From Neoceratodus forsteri (Eukaryota; Chordata; Ceratodontiformes; Ceratodontidae): a stretch of 64,000 nt of DNA. Positions within the stretch are counted from its first letter, which is position 1; each line of letters opens with the position of its first letter. Where the stretch lies: NCBI GenBank assembly GCA_016271365.2, contig CM057450.1:1808669967-1808733966 (forward strand), in the 5' to 3' direction. Shown piece after piece: positions 55,155 to 64,000 of the stretch. The notes beneath the pieces are model-generated. The model ran no database searches and had not been told where the DNA came from. It saw only the letters and a program-made list of their open reading frames with translations. Both the position numbers and the translations under genes were made by a program.

Positions 55155-55214
55155 AACAGACGAGGCATACTGATGAGTCCTGGTAGGACGAAACACGTGT
55201 CTATGTCTTCTGTT
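55155..55214 (+). ncRNA. Type I hammerhead ribozyme, intact
   Basis: Stem I 5' strand AACAGA + loop CGA + GGCATA; core CTGATGA (55170-55176); stem II GTCC-TGGTA-GGAC (55177-55189); core GAAA (55190-55193); short stem III AC/GT closed by the self-complementary ACGT; cleavage triplet GTC with the cut after 55201; stem I 3' strand TATGTC + T + TCTGTT (55202-55214). Every conserved core base is present and stem I forms two 6 bp helices with an internal loop. The very short stem III matches the minimal type I ribozymes of animal repeats, which often act as dimers. Confidence 0.9.
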
Positions 55215-55436
55215 AGCACCCTTTGCAAACTGTGTGAGAGGCCTTTCGGCACCATGCAATTCTGCTTAAAGTTGGACCAGCATAACATTCTGTGGTGATT
55301 TGCATATGCAGCCCATGATGCTTTGCATTGTGGGGGCATGTGTGATTTTGTATTTTCTTGAAACTTGGCTTCCCAGCCAAATGCCCTTTGGGGTAACCCT
55401 TGCCTCAGTGTTTGCGCACAGAGGTTCTTTGTCTTT

Positions 55437-55489
55437 TATATATATATATATATATATATACTATATATATATATATATATATCTATATA
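55437..55489. repeat. (TA)n microsatellite
   Basis: Interrupted ta run joining the ribozyme array to the resumed DIRS RT. Confidence 0.95.
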
Positions 55490-55980
55490 TATCTGAGATA
55501 TTTTATGTGGGACTATCTGACTGGAATATGAAAATAAACATTTTCAGATTGAGGGATCCCAGCCAATGACCCTCCTGCAAAGATGGTATCACTGTCCTTA
55601 GTGTGACTATCTTGACTTTTTTTTCAAATACTTGTTCAGAAACCTGAGATTTAAAATGGGTTGCCACTCCTCATTTTTCTTGTGGATCAGAAAATGTCTT
55701 GAGACTAGGCCCCTGCCCCACTGGGAGGCAGGGATTTTTTTTCCAATTGTTTAACCAGGTGAGACACATTATATCTATGGCTTTGGGTATTGACAGTTTT
55801 TTTTAATTCCAGTTCCAGCAGATTTCTTTCTGTGGGAGAGTGAGCTGGAAAACTTCCATTTCTGCAGAGAGTGTATGAACTGCAGACAGAATCCCCTGCC
55901 CACTACTTCCAGTACCCACTTGTCTGTGGTAATGTTCACCCATTACCGGAAGTAGTGTGTGTCAGTCTTCCTCCCAAAAG
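55490..55980 (-). pseudogene. DIRS reverse transcriptase N-terminal part
   Basis: Minus strand, downward: GWVLEVVGRGFCLQF, SQWGRGLVSRHFLIHKKNEE, WQPILNLRFLNKYLKK, RRVIGWDPSI or, in the neighbouring frame, SLQEGHWLGSLNLK followed by a YFHIP-like segment at about 55510. This is the N-terminal RT block of DIRS polyproteins (QRGRGFYSRYFLVxKKxGGWRPILDLRxLN). Ends where the TA run begins. Confidence 0.75.
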
Positions 55981-56800
55981 CAATGGTTGAGTGACCTGGG
56001 AAAACTGTCAGGGGTTTTGTTTTGGCTGGGGCTTAGGCACAGGAGCTACAGAACTGCAGAACTGCACCTGGAAGCCCTTTTCCACTTTTCCTATAATAAC
56101 CTCATGGTGACTGGTAACTAATAGAGGGCATAAGAGACATGAGCTCTTGGGAAGCATCCCCTGCCTCTGCCGCTCCTTCCAGGCTCTCCTTCTGTAAGAC
56201 ATTTGGGAAGTAGAGGCCATTTCCTCCTCATTGTTACTTTTGAAAGTGGTTTTGTATTCATCCACTTTTTCATGTAGACCTCTGTTTTGTCACCAGATAA
56301 TGAATTTCTCTCAAAGAATAAATCACTGGTTTTGTTTTGAGTATCCTGAGAGAAGATGGTAGTCCTAAAACAGGAAAACCTTCTTAAGGATACTGCATGA
56401 GCTAGGACTCTAGCTGCAGTGTGATTTGTGCCCACAGCAGTGTACAAATGATATTTACTGGCATCCAGGGCTGAGCTTGCTGTTGCAGTGAGGTCCTGCA
56501 CCAGTTCACTAGCTGCTCTTTCTGACAGTGCCAGAATTGTGTTCCAAAGTGCTTTCTGGTACTGGGGATAAGCTGCCTGCCTCATAAGGAGGGGAAGCTG
56601 CTACATAAACTTTTTCGCCATAGTATCCCATTTTTAGAGTCCTTTTCAGGGGACTGAACAGATAGAGTGATTTTTGCTCTCTCACAAGCAGCAGCCTGGA
56701 CTACTCCATGACTGTCAGGAGGGGCATACAGGTATTCCAGTTCCTGCTTGTCCATCTGATGTTTTCTCTCAGTTTCTTATTGATGGCTGCAGCTGAAGTG
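55981..56800 (-). pseudogene. DIRS gag-like protein
   Basis: The longest minus-strand frame (56118-56585) contains LSERAASELVQDLTATASSA, LDASKYHLYTAVGTNHTAAR, VLAHAVSLRRFSCFRTT, FSQDTQNKTSDLFFE and GDKTEVYMKKW. An upstream frame gives PDSHGVVQAAACERAKITLS (about 56650-56710). The pattern (helical capsid-like region, LRRxxxLRTT, SxDxQxKxxDLPFE) is that of DIRS gag. Two frame changes. It would package element RNA. Confidence 0.7.
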
Positions 56801-57497
56801 GGTCTCATAGGTAAGTTCAAGCTAACTGGACTTTCGTCCTTAATGCTTGCCTTGAAGTTAAATACATTGTCCTTTATTCGTTTCCCATCTAACTGCTTTA
56901 TTTCTTTCTACCTTTTAAAAGACTATCCAGCCTATGTTTAAATGAGTCCATACTCGTGCTTGTTACCACCTCAGTTGGCAGTAAGTTCCCACCCAGCAAC
57001 CACTCTCTGACTGAACCAGTGTTTCCGTGGTAATGTTTGCCATCTTTGAGTCGCTACCTGATAGGGATGCTCCCTGGGTTCATATTTAGATTTTCTAAAG
57101 GTCAACCCTATGTCTACTCTAAGGTTGTCGTCCTGTATAGCCTTGAATACCATGCAGTAGTCCCCCCCAATCGTTCTGTATTCTGGGGTGTAAAGATCCA
57201 ACTCCTGAAGTCTTTCTGGAGAGGACATGCCTTCCATTCCCTTCACAGCCCTGGTTGCCCTGTGTTGTATTCCCTCCAGTTTTTGGATATCTTCCTTTTA
57301 TATGGAGCCCACACCTGGGCACAATACTCCAGGTTAGGCCTCACCAAGGCCCTTACAGGGGCATAATCACCTTCCCATCCCTGCTAGCTATGTGTCTTAG
57401 TATGCAATTTAGTATCTGTTTATTTCTTTTTGCTAATTTATTGCAGTGAGAACTGAACTTCAGGTTCTCACTAATTGCGACCCCTAAGTCTCTCTCT

Positions 57498-58284
57498 TCA
57501 GATGTTTACTGTATTTCCTATTTTATATAGTGATTCAATATTTTTTTTGCCCATGTGAATAGCAGTGCATTTAGCACTGTTAAGTTCCAGTTTGCTCTTT
57601 ATAGTCCAATTCTGTATGGTATCAAGTGCATTTTGCAGGTCAGCGATATTTTTTTGTGTATTTGCAATGGTGCCAATCCTACAATCATCCGTGATTTTGG
57701 TCAACCAAATGTCTTTATTTAGTATTTTTAATGATGTTATATAACTGTTAAACAGACAAGGGCCCAGCACTGAGCCCTGAGGCACCCCACTAGTTACTCT
57801 TGCCCAGTCAGACATCTTGCCATGTACCACCACTCTCTGCCTTCTGTGGCTCAACCAGGCTTCAATCCGGTTTATTATGTTAGTATCAAATCTACTTTCT
57901 TTGAGTGTATTTATTAGTTCTTGGTGCAGGAGCTTATTGAAAGCTTTTGAAAAATCTAGGAAGACCACATCAACATTATTATCCTCATTCAATGCCTTGC
58001 CCACCCTCTCGTTAAAAAAAAATCAAAGGGTTAGTCTGGCATTATCTAGCCTTCCTAAATCCATGCTGTACTGGATCCTGTAAATTTGCTTGGTCCAAAT
58101 GTTCCATTATATTATCTTTTAATATGGATTCTAGTATTTTACCCATGACAGATGTCAGGCTCACTGGCCTGTAATTTTGTGGGTCTAATCTTGTACCTTT
58201 TTTAAATATAGGGATCACTAATGCCTCCCTCCATTCCTGTGGGACCTCACCCTTGTCCAGAGAGGCTTGGAAAATATAGGTCAA
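57498..58284 (-). pseudogene. Reverse transcriptase of AT-rich LINE
   Basis: 58042-58284: ALVIPIFKKGTRLDPQNYRP, VSLTSVMGKILESIL, DPVQHGFRK. 57498-58004: VDVVFLDFSKAFNKLLHQEL, VTSGVPQGSVLGPCLFNSYI, TKITDDCRIGTIAN (the xADD box reads TDD, keeping both aspartates), NSAKCTAIHMG. A frameshift near 58010-58040 separates the halves. Relatively well preserved RT of the CR1 group. Confidence 0.8.
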
Positions 58285-59079
58285 AGGTGCAGCTAATTGT
58301 TCAGCAAGTTCATATAATACCCTTGGATAAATTTCGTCAGGACCTTGTGATTTATTGGTGAGTATTTTTTTAGTTTATCAAGTACGTCTTTCTCTATAAT
58401 TTGTACAAGTCCAGGTGTAGAACTAATTTTATCCCGTCTTGAGCGAGGTAGCTGTATTAAAGACTGAGCAAAAGATAGTGTTTTGGATTTGTGCAGACTC
58501 TTTTTTTATTCAACATATCTCCTTGTTTATTTCTAAAAGGTCCTATACTCGTCACTTTTCCTTTTATTATTTATATATGAATAAAAAGTCTTATAATTGT
58601 CTTTTACTTGTGATGCCAGTTTGAATTCATAATCCCTCTTTGCCTTTTTGATGTTCTATTTTATTTTTTTAACCAATATCTATATTTTGTTATAGCTTGG
58701 ATGTTTTGGATGTTTTTTGTTTTATGATACAATCTGTTTTTTTTTTGTTTATTCATTTTTTTATTTTAGGGTTTAACCATTTGGGAGTACCCTTTTTGTT
58801 TACATATTTCTCAATTTTTGGTATACCTTTGAGTATTATCATTTTTAGTTTCTCCACTAATGACTCCAACATTTCATTTACAGATTTGTTTACAAATGCA
58901 TTTTTCCAGTCCCACTGTTCCATAATCTTTCTCATAGCGGGAAAGTCCGCTTTAACAAAATTTAACACTTCAGTCATACCTGTCCTGGTAACCTTTCTTA
59001 CTTTCTTAATACGAAAAAGAACTATGTAATGGTCACTATTTCCTAGTGGACTATCAATTTGTACCTCATTTACTAAGGT

Positions 59080-59570
59080 TCACAAATCAGTTAGAATTAA
59101 GCCAAGAGTATTATGTGCCCTGGTCTTTCCTAAGACTATCTGTTCAAGTCCTACCCGATTGACTGTGACTAAGAACTGAATATCTGTTTTATTATTATCT
59201 TCTTGCTTTTCCAAATCAATTTCTGCCAAGTTGAAGTCCCCTGCAAGTATGATTCTGTCTGCTGGATCTAGATTTCTAATATTATTTAATAATACTAGGT
59301 CATTTTTAGGTGTAATCGAGGGCGGTCTATACAGTAGCTCCAATTTGATTTTAGGTGCTCCTTTAGGTATTAATTTTACCCATAACAGTTCTAGTTCATC
59401 TCTGTCCCTACTAATTTATTCACACTGTATTGATTCATCAATATAAATAGCATCACCTCCACCCCTCCTATGCTCTCTTGATAGATAAAATAAATTATAT
59501 CCTTTTATACTTTTATCCCATTTATCCTCCTTTGTCCACCAGGTTTCTGTTATAAGTGCAATTTATATGT
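59080..59570 (-). pseudogene. Endonuclease of AT-rich LINE
   Basis: ALITETWWTK (about 59530), LFYLSREHRRGGGDAIYIDE (59430-59490), ELLYRPPSITPKNDL, RIILAGDFNLAEID (catalytic AGDFN) and TRAHNTLGLILTDL. The N-terminal ARSLVNKFDEL lies at about 60170-60215 beyond an insertion. AP-endonuclease family of non-LTR elements, which nicks target DNA. Confidence 0.75.
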
Positions 59571-59574
59571 TTTT

Positions 59575-60160
59575 TGTATATAATTAACGGTTTCCCTTTT
59601 TTCCCATATCGAAACCATGGCATAATTTGCCGTAATGAAGGGAGTGTTCATTGTGGCAAACACGTGCATGGTTTCCCTCACTGTGCGCATACGCCCACCG
59701 CACCTCCTCATTTCACCGTCTCTGATCACGGAACTGCTAACGGAACAGCAAACCGCCACCTGGACTAGGCAGTAAGTAGGGGAAAAAAACATGAAAATCT
59801 GCCAAAACATTTTAAATTAACCCCCAGGGCTGCATACAAGATAAAAAAAATGTAAATTAGTAATCAAACTCCCGACTTCGGCCATGCACTTCAACCTAAC
59901 AGGACTGCAGCTGCACAGCAACATTTTATTTTATACAATTGCTGAGGCAAAAAAAGGAAAACCCAGCAAATTATATAAAATAAAATATGGGTCAGGGTGT
60001 GTAAACTTGAAGTCTACACACACCCAAGGGGTTAGATGCTAGTCATAAACCCCTCGAGCTTCGCTCTCGGGATTTATGTAGCATCTAACCCCTCGGGTGT
60101 GTGTAAACTTCTCATTACACACCCTGACCCATACTTTATTCTATTTATAATAATTGCTAT
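59575..60160. mobile_element. Insert in LINE endonuclease, contains a strong palindrome
   Basis: About 590 bp that separates two adjoining endonuclease segments. Its end nearest 60160 is a palindrome (59970-60150): TATGGGTCAGGGTGTGTAAA / TTTACACACACCC...CCCTGACCCATA, with GGGGTTAGATGCTA and TAGCATCTAACCCC inside and a GAGCTTCGCTC hairpin tip. The other part has a possible degenerate box B on the minus strand (GGGAGTTTGATTAC). Family unknown. Confidence 0.55.
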
Positions 60161-60519
60161 AGTTCATCAAACTTGTTTACCAAACTTCTTGCGCTTATCA
60201 AAACCTCACTCCGTCCTTCCTGTAGATCATTGGTATTAGTTGTTAGGTTATAAATTTCCTTCCCCGCTTTATCCAGCTTAAATGAAAAGTTATAATATCA
60301 TTTATTTTCCTGCTTAGTATACGTGTTCCAGCTTTGTTTCAATGTAATCCATCCCATTTAAAAAGAGTATTTTTTTTAAAGTAAATTAGTTATCCATAAA
60401 GCCAATATTTTGTTGTCTACAAAAAGAGCGTAGCCATATACTGAGTTTTTCTAATGTTGGATTTTTTAATTTGTATTTTCCATGTGCCGGGAGCAAGCCT
60501 GATATTATGATATTGCCTA

Positions 60520-61020
60520 GAAACATAGAAACATGGAAACATAGAATTTGACGGCAGATAAGGACCGCTTGGCTCACCTAGTCTGCCCATTTTCCTACCT
60601 AACAGATAAGCTGCAGATCCTAGTTAACCAACAGCTTACTTCCTCCTACCCCCCACTAGGACTGCCTTATGCCTGTCCCATGCATTCTTGAAGTCCCCCA
60701 CTGTTCTTGACTCCACGACCTCCTCAGGGAGGCTATTCCACGCATCCACAACTCTCTCAGTGAAAAATACTTCCTCACACCTCTGAGCCGTTCCCCTCTA
60801 TCTTCAAATTGTGCCCCTTGTTCTTGCACATCTCTTTTCTGGAAGATGCTACCCTCTTGGACTTTGTTAATTCCCTTGAGGTACTTGAAAGTTTGTATCA
60901 TGTCCCCTCTCTCCCTTCTTTCCTCAAGGGTATACATATTAAGCTCCTTTAGTCTTTCTTCATATGTCTTCTGGTGCAGACCCTGTGCCATTTTGGTTGC
61001 CCTCCTCTGGACAGCCTCCT
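60520..61020 (-). mobile_element. CR1 3' fragment inserted in another LINE
   Basis: Nearly identical to 23012-23515: AACATAGAATTTGACGGCAG through KMVQGLHQKTYEERLK-type sequence (here MAQGLHQKTYEERLKELNMY). 5' truncated at 61020. Same subfamily as the near full-length copy at 23 kb and inserted in the older LINE. Confidence 0.85.
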
Positions 61021-61076
61021 TTTTCTTGAATTTTGTTTATTGTATGTTGGTAGTCTTGTTTAATGACTTCTATATT

Positions 61077-61439
61077 TCAGTTTCTCACATCATTTATACC
61101 TACATGGAGTATAACCAGTGGATTCTTCAATCCTTCCATTAATCCATCCAGTAAAGATGCTATAGCTGCTATTTTTACCCCTGGTAGTGAACTTACAGTT
61201 GTATACATTTTTCTACCCTGGCATACCAGTGAGTCAATGCCTTTGGTGATAGAATCCCCTATAATCAAAATGTCTTTATTTCCTTCCTTGTCTCCCTTCC
61301 TATTTCCTACAATGGGGTCTAAATTCAATTGTTTATCTGTTATTCTCTCACTTCTAAAAACACTTTCTTGTTTATTTTTTGTTGTATTGGTTTGCAATGG
61401 CTCATCATTTTGTAGTGGTTCTGTAACTCCATTCTTCAT
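61077..61439 (-). pseudogene. LINE ORF1 with SGNH-type motifs
   Basis: A lysine/asparagine-rich frame with ILIIGDSITKGIDSL (serine block) and VILHVGINDVRN (G-x-N-D block), 60 residues apart. The C-terminal Asp-x2-His block is not in this frame, being on the far side of the CR1 insertion. A second, clearly different SGNH ORF1 in the window; upstream frame 61436-61627 may be its N-terminus. Confidence 0.7.
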
Positions 61440-61654
61440 TTTTGTGTAATTTTTTCATCTATTTTTTGTAACTGATACTGCCCTATTACAACATCCTTTA
61501 CATTCCTTCTTAGGTGTTTATGTGGATCCTTGGTATCAGGGTCTAAGGTAGTGTATCTATTTTCTAGATCCGGGTACTTGTTTGGTTTCAGTTTCACAGC
61601 CTTTGTTTTACCAGATTGTTTCTGCATGTTTTCCCATTTGTTTCCCTATTCCTC

Positions 61655-64000
61655 ATCATAGATACATAGATACATAGACAGTGTCAGCAGATAAGGGCCT
61701 ATGGCCCACCCAGTCTGCCCATTTAAGCTTGTAAGTTCAGTTTATGTTTTCCTAGAAGTCTGTTGCTCCTTACCCCTGACCTCCAGAATTCCTTTATGTC
61801 TATCCCATGCATTTTTAAATCCCGTGATTGTTTCAGCCCCCACCACTTCCTCTGGCAGGGTGTTCCACTTGTCCACCACCCGTTCTGTGAAGAAATTCTT
61901 CCTCATGTTTCCTCTGAATCGTCCTTCCTTCTTCATCCCATGCCCTCTAGTCCTGGAACATCTTTTTCGCTTAAAATAGTGTATTCCTGCCCTGTTCCTC
62001 CCTGTGAGATACTTGTATGTCTCTATCATATCCCCTCTCTCCCTCCTCTCCTCCAGGGAGTACATGTTCAGTTCCTTCAACCTGTCTTCATAGGACTTGT
62101 GATGCAATCCATGCACCATTTTTGTTGCCCTCTTCTGAACCTTCTCTACCCTGTCTATGTCCTTACGTAGGTATGGTCTCCAGAACTGTACACTGTACTC
62201 CAGGTGGGGCCTCACTAGTGTCTTGTATAGCGGAATTATGACCTCCCTTTTCCTGCTGGTGATGCCCTGCCTATACATCCCAGCATCCTATTTGCTTTAC
62301 CTGCTGTCTTGTCACACTGTTTCCCTACCTTGAGGTCATCAGAGATGATAACCCCAAGATCCCTTTCCTGCTTGGTGCATGCTATATCCTCTCCCCCAAA
62401 CTGATATATTGTGCCAGGGTTTTTGTGCCCCATATGCATTATCTTGCACTTCTTTGCATTGAATTTCAACTCCCAAACCCCTGACCATTCTTCAAGTTTC
62501 TGCAGGTCCCTTCTCATTCTGTCTACACCCTCTGGTGTGTCTACTCTGTTACAGAGCTTTGTGTCATCAGCGAACAGTGAAATTCTGCCTTCTAGGTCCT
62601 GCTAATGTCACTGATGAAGGGTTGAATAAGACCGTCCCAGCACTGATCCCTGTGGTACCCCACTGGTCACTCTTCCCTTGTGGAGGTGACAGCCATTTAC
62701 CACCACCCCTCTGTGTCCTGCCACCCAGCCAGTTACCTACCCACCACACTACTGTCCTGCCCACACCCATATTCCCCAGTTTGTGTAATAGTCTTCTATG
62801 TGGCACAGTGTCAAAGGCCTTGCTGAAGTCCAGATAGGCCATGTCCACTGCCCTCCCTGATCCACCTCCTAGTCACCCAGTCAAAATTCAACGAGATTGG
62901 TCTGACATGATCTCCCCTGGTGAAACCATGCTGCCTTGGGTCCTGTAGTCCATTGACAACCAGATGTTCCACCAATCTCTCCTTCAGTAGTGCTTCCATG
63001 ATCTTCCCCACTACCAAGGTGAGGCTGACTGGTCTGTAGTTCCCTGCTTCCTCTTTGTTCCCACTTTTGTATAAGGGGACTACATCTGCTGTCCTCCAGT
63101 CTTTGGGTACCTCCCCTGTTTCCACTGATCGGCTAAACAAGATAGCCAGAGGTTCAGCCACCACCTCTCTTAGTTTTTTAAGGACCCTGGGGTGCACCCC
63201 ATCTGGCCCCATTGCTTTATCAACTCTTATTACTTCCAGTTCCTTCAGGACCCTTTCTCGTGTAAAGGACTTGTGTCCATTTCTGCACCATTCTCACCCC
63301 TTGTACTCCCTTCAGACCCATTACCCTCCTCTTCCTCAGTAAGACTGAGCAGAAATACCTGTTCAATATGTCAGCTTTACTGTTGTCATCCTCCACGCGA
63401 CCCCATCCTCCCCCTTCAGTCTCACTATCCCTCCCTTCCTTTCTTTTTTCACTTATGTACCTGTAAAAGGTTTTGTCTCCTCTACCCACTGATTTTGCAA
63501 TGTGTTCTTCTGTCTGAGCTTTGGCTTACCTTACTGACCTCCCTGCCTCCCTTTGCTTCTCCTGGTACTTCTCCCTATCCCCTTCTGCCTGTGTCTTTTT
63601 GTATTGCCTGAATGCAATCTTTTTGGCATTCACTTTCTTTGCTACCTCTTTGGAAAACCATAATGGTCTCCTCTTCCTTTTCCTCTTGCTAACCTGCTTA
63701 ATGCATAATTCTGTTGTTCTTGTAATGCCCATTTTAAATACTGCCCACTGTTCCTCAACCCTGATTTCTGTCCCATTCCCCTTAATGCCTCTTTCAAGTA
63801 TCTCCCCATTTTCCCAAAGTCTGCCCTCTAAAATCCAGGATACGTGTTTTTGTGTGGTTTGGTTCTGCTCTTTCTGTGATTTCAAACCACAATGACTGGT
63901 GGTCACTATTCCCAGGTGCTCCCCCACTGTTACCCCCATCACACTGTCCCTGTTTGTGAGCAAGGTCCAGTATTGCCTTCTGCCGAGTTGGTTCCATGAC
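61655..64000 (-). mobile_element. CR1-type LINE, second subfamily, running off the window
   Basis: 3' end with ATACATAGATACATAGACAG and agtctgcccatttaag. Minus-strand blocks downward from 64000: GAPGNSDHQSLWFEI (endonuclease Ser-Asp-His), KRRPLWFSKEVAKK, GDKTFYRYISEKRK, MGPDGVHPRVLKKLREVV, NYRPVSLTLVVGK, AYLDFSKAFDTVPHRRLLHK, SLFADDTKLC (intact FADD, about 62565), KCKIMHMGHKNPG, LVRPHLEYSVQFWRPYLRKD, WNTLPEEVV. Frame changes near 62550, 62850 and 63215 show it is inactive. The ORF2 start and ORF1 lie outside the window. Confidence 0.85.

Larger units (their letters stand above)
53568..55436. repeat. Tandem ~365 bp satellite/retrozyme-like array with hammerhead ribozymes
   Basis: Five ribozyme-bearing units. 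Two run on the minus strand (ribozymes at 53707 and 54071, spacing 364), then the direction flips near 54205-54245 and three run on the plus strand (54423, 54788, 55155; spacing 365 and 367), ending in part of a further unit. Unit landmarks: gcttaaagttggaccagcat, cagcccatgatgctttgcat, gcttcccagccaaatgccct, ccttggatatgttgtggtg (reverse strand). Both array ends abut (TA)n. Hammerhead-bearing tandem repeats of this length are known from newt satellite 2 and from metazoan retrozymes and Penelope-like elements. Frames in the units encode nothing. Confidence 0.85.
48445..56805 (-). mobile_element. DIRS-type retrotransposon, split by ~4.7 kb
   Basis: Reading down from 56.8 kb: gag (55981-56800), start of RT (55490-55980), then foreign DNA (50816-55489), then the rest of RT and RNase H (49421-50815), the end of a tyrosine recombinase (49023-49256) and terminal repeats (48445-48985). 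The RT resumes on the far side within roughly ten residues of where it broke, so the middle block is an insertion. DIRS elements use a tyrosine recombinase instead of an integrase. All ORFs here carry frameshifts or stops. Confidence 0.8.
56806..61650 (-). mobile_element. AT-rich CR1-group LINE, broken by two insertions
   Basis: Antisense LINE with C-terminus and 3' region (56830-57450), RT (57498-58284), linker (58440-59060), endonuclease (59080-59570 and 60165-60240) and an SGNH ORF1 (61077-61439). Interrupted at about 59575-60160 by a foldback-bearing insert and at 60520-61020 by a 3' fragment of the other CR1 subfamily. Codon composition is far more AT-rich than the 23 kb CR1. Confidence 0.7.

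Noticed and set aside
53724..55339. Repeated ~80-100 codon frames in the ribozyme array
   Set aside because: The same frame recurs on both strands only because the unit is repeated and inverted. It is not conserved in length and overlaps the ribozyme.

Overview
This window is repeat-dense, intron-containing eukaryotic DNA. The mix of elements points to a non-mammalian vertebrate: L1/Tx1-type, CR1-type and L2-type LINEs, a DIRS retrotransposon, a Crypton-type tyrosine recombinase, a THAP-domain transposase, CORE-SINEs, many foldback MITEs and (TA)n runs. An amphibian is my best guess, because CR1 3' ends of this type, DIRS elements and hammerhead-bearing satellites occur together there. The sequence alone does not fix the species. 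I see no intact host gene, rRNA, tRNA or CRISPR array.

Layout. 0.4-2.0 kb holds L1-type ORF2 and ORF1 remnants. 3.8-10.3 kb is mostly foldback MITEs and antisense CR1 3' ends. 12.4-19.2 kb is a nine-exon, decayed THAP/DDE (Kolobok-like) transposase gene on the plus strand; its introns carry a CR1 fragment and a poly(A) retro-insertion. 22.1-34.1 kb holds two inverted copies of one composite repeat. The left copy is split by an L2-like 3' end and by a near full-length CR1 (ORF1 with SGNH esterase motifs, ORF2 with endonuclease and reverse transcriptase). Between the copies lies a 3.6 kb tyrosine-recombinase element with 15 bp inverted ends. 36.3-41.8 kb holds three minus-strand exons of a protein resembling the zinc-binding cytoplasmic domain of P2X7. 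A tandem array built from a CORE-SINE segment lies in one of its introns.

45.2-48.4 kb holds LINE fragments and MITEs. 48.4-56.8 kb is a minus-strand DIRS element (gag, RT/RNase H, tyrosine recombinase tail) broken inside its RT by about 4.7 kb, which contains a plus-strand LINE and a tandem array of ~365 bp units. Each array unit carries a type I hammerhead ribozyme; one of the five copies is intact in every core position. 56.8-64 kb is antisense LINE sequence: one AT-rich CR1-group element with its own SGNH ORF1, broken by other insertions, followed by another CR1 that runs off the window.

The most notable items are the hammerhead array, the convergent THAP-transposase and P2X7-like gene remnants, the tyrosine-recombinase element with inverted ends, and several nested insertions whose empty sites can be read from a second copy or from the opposite arm of the same palindrome.
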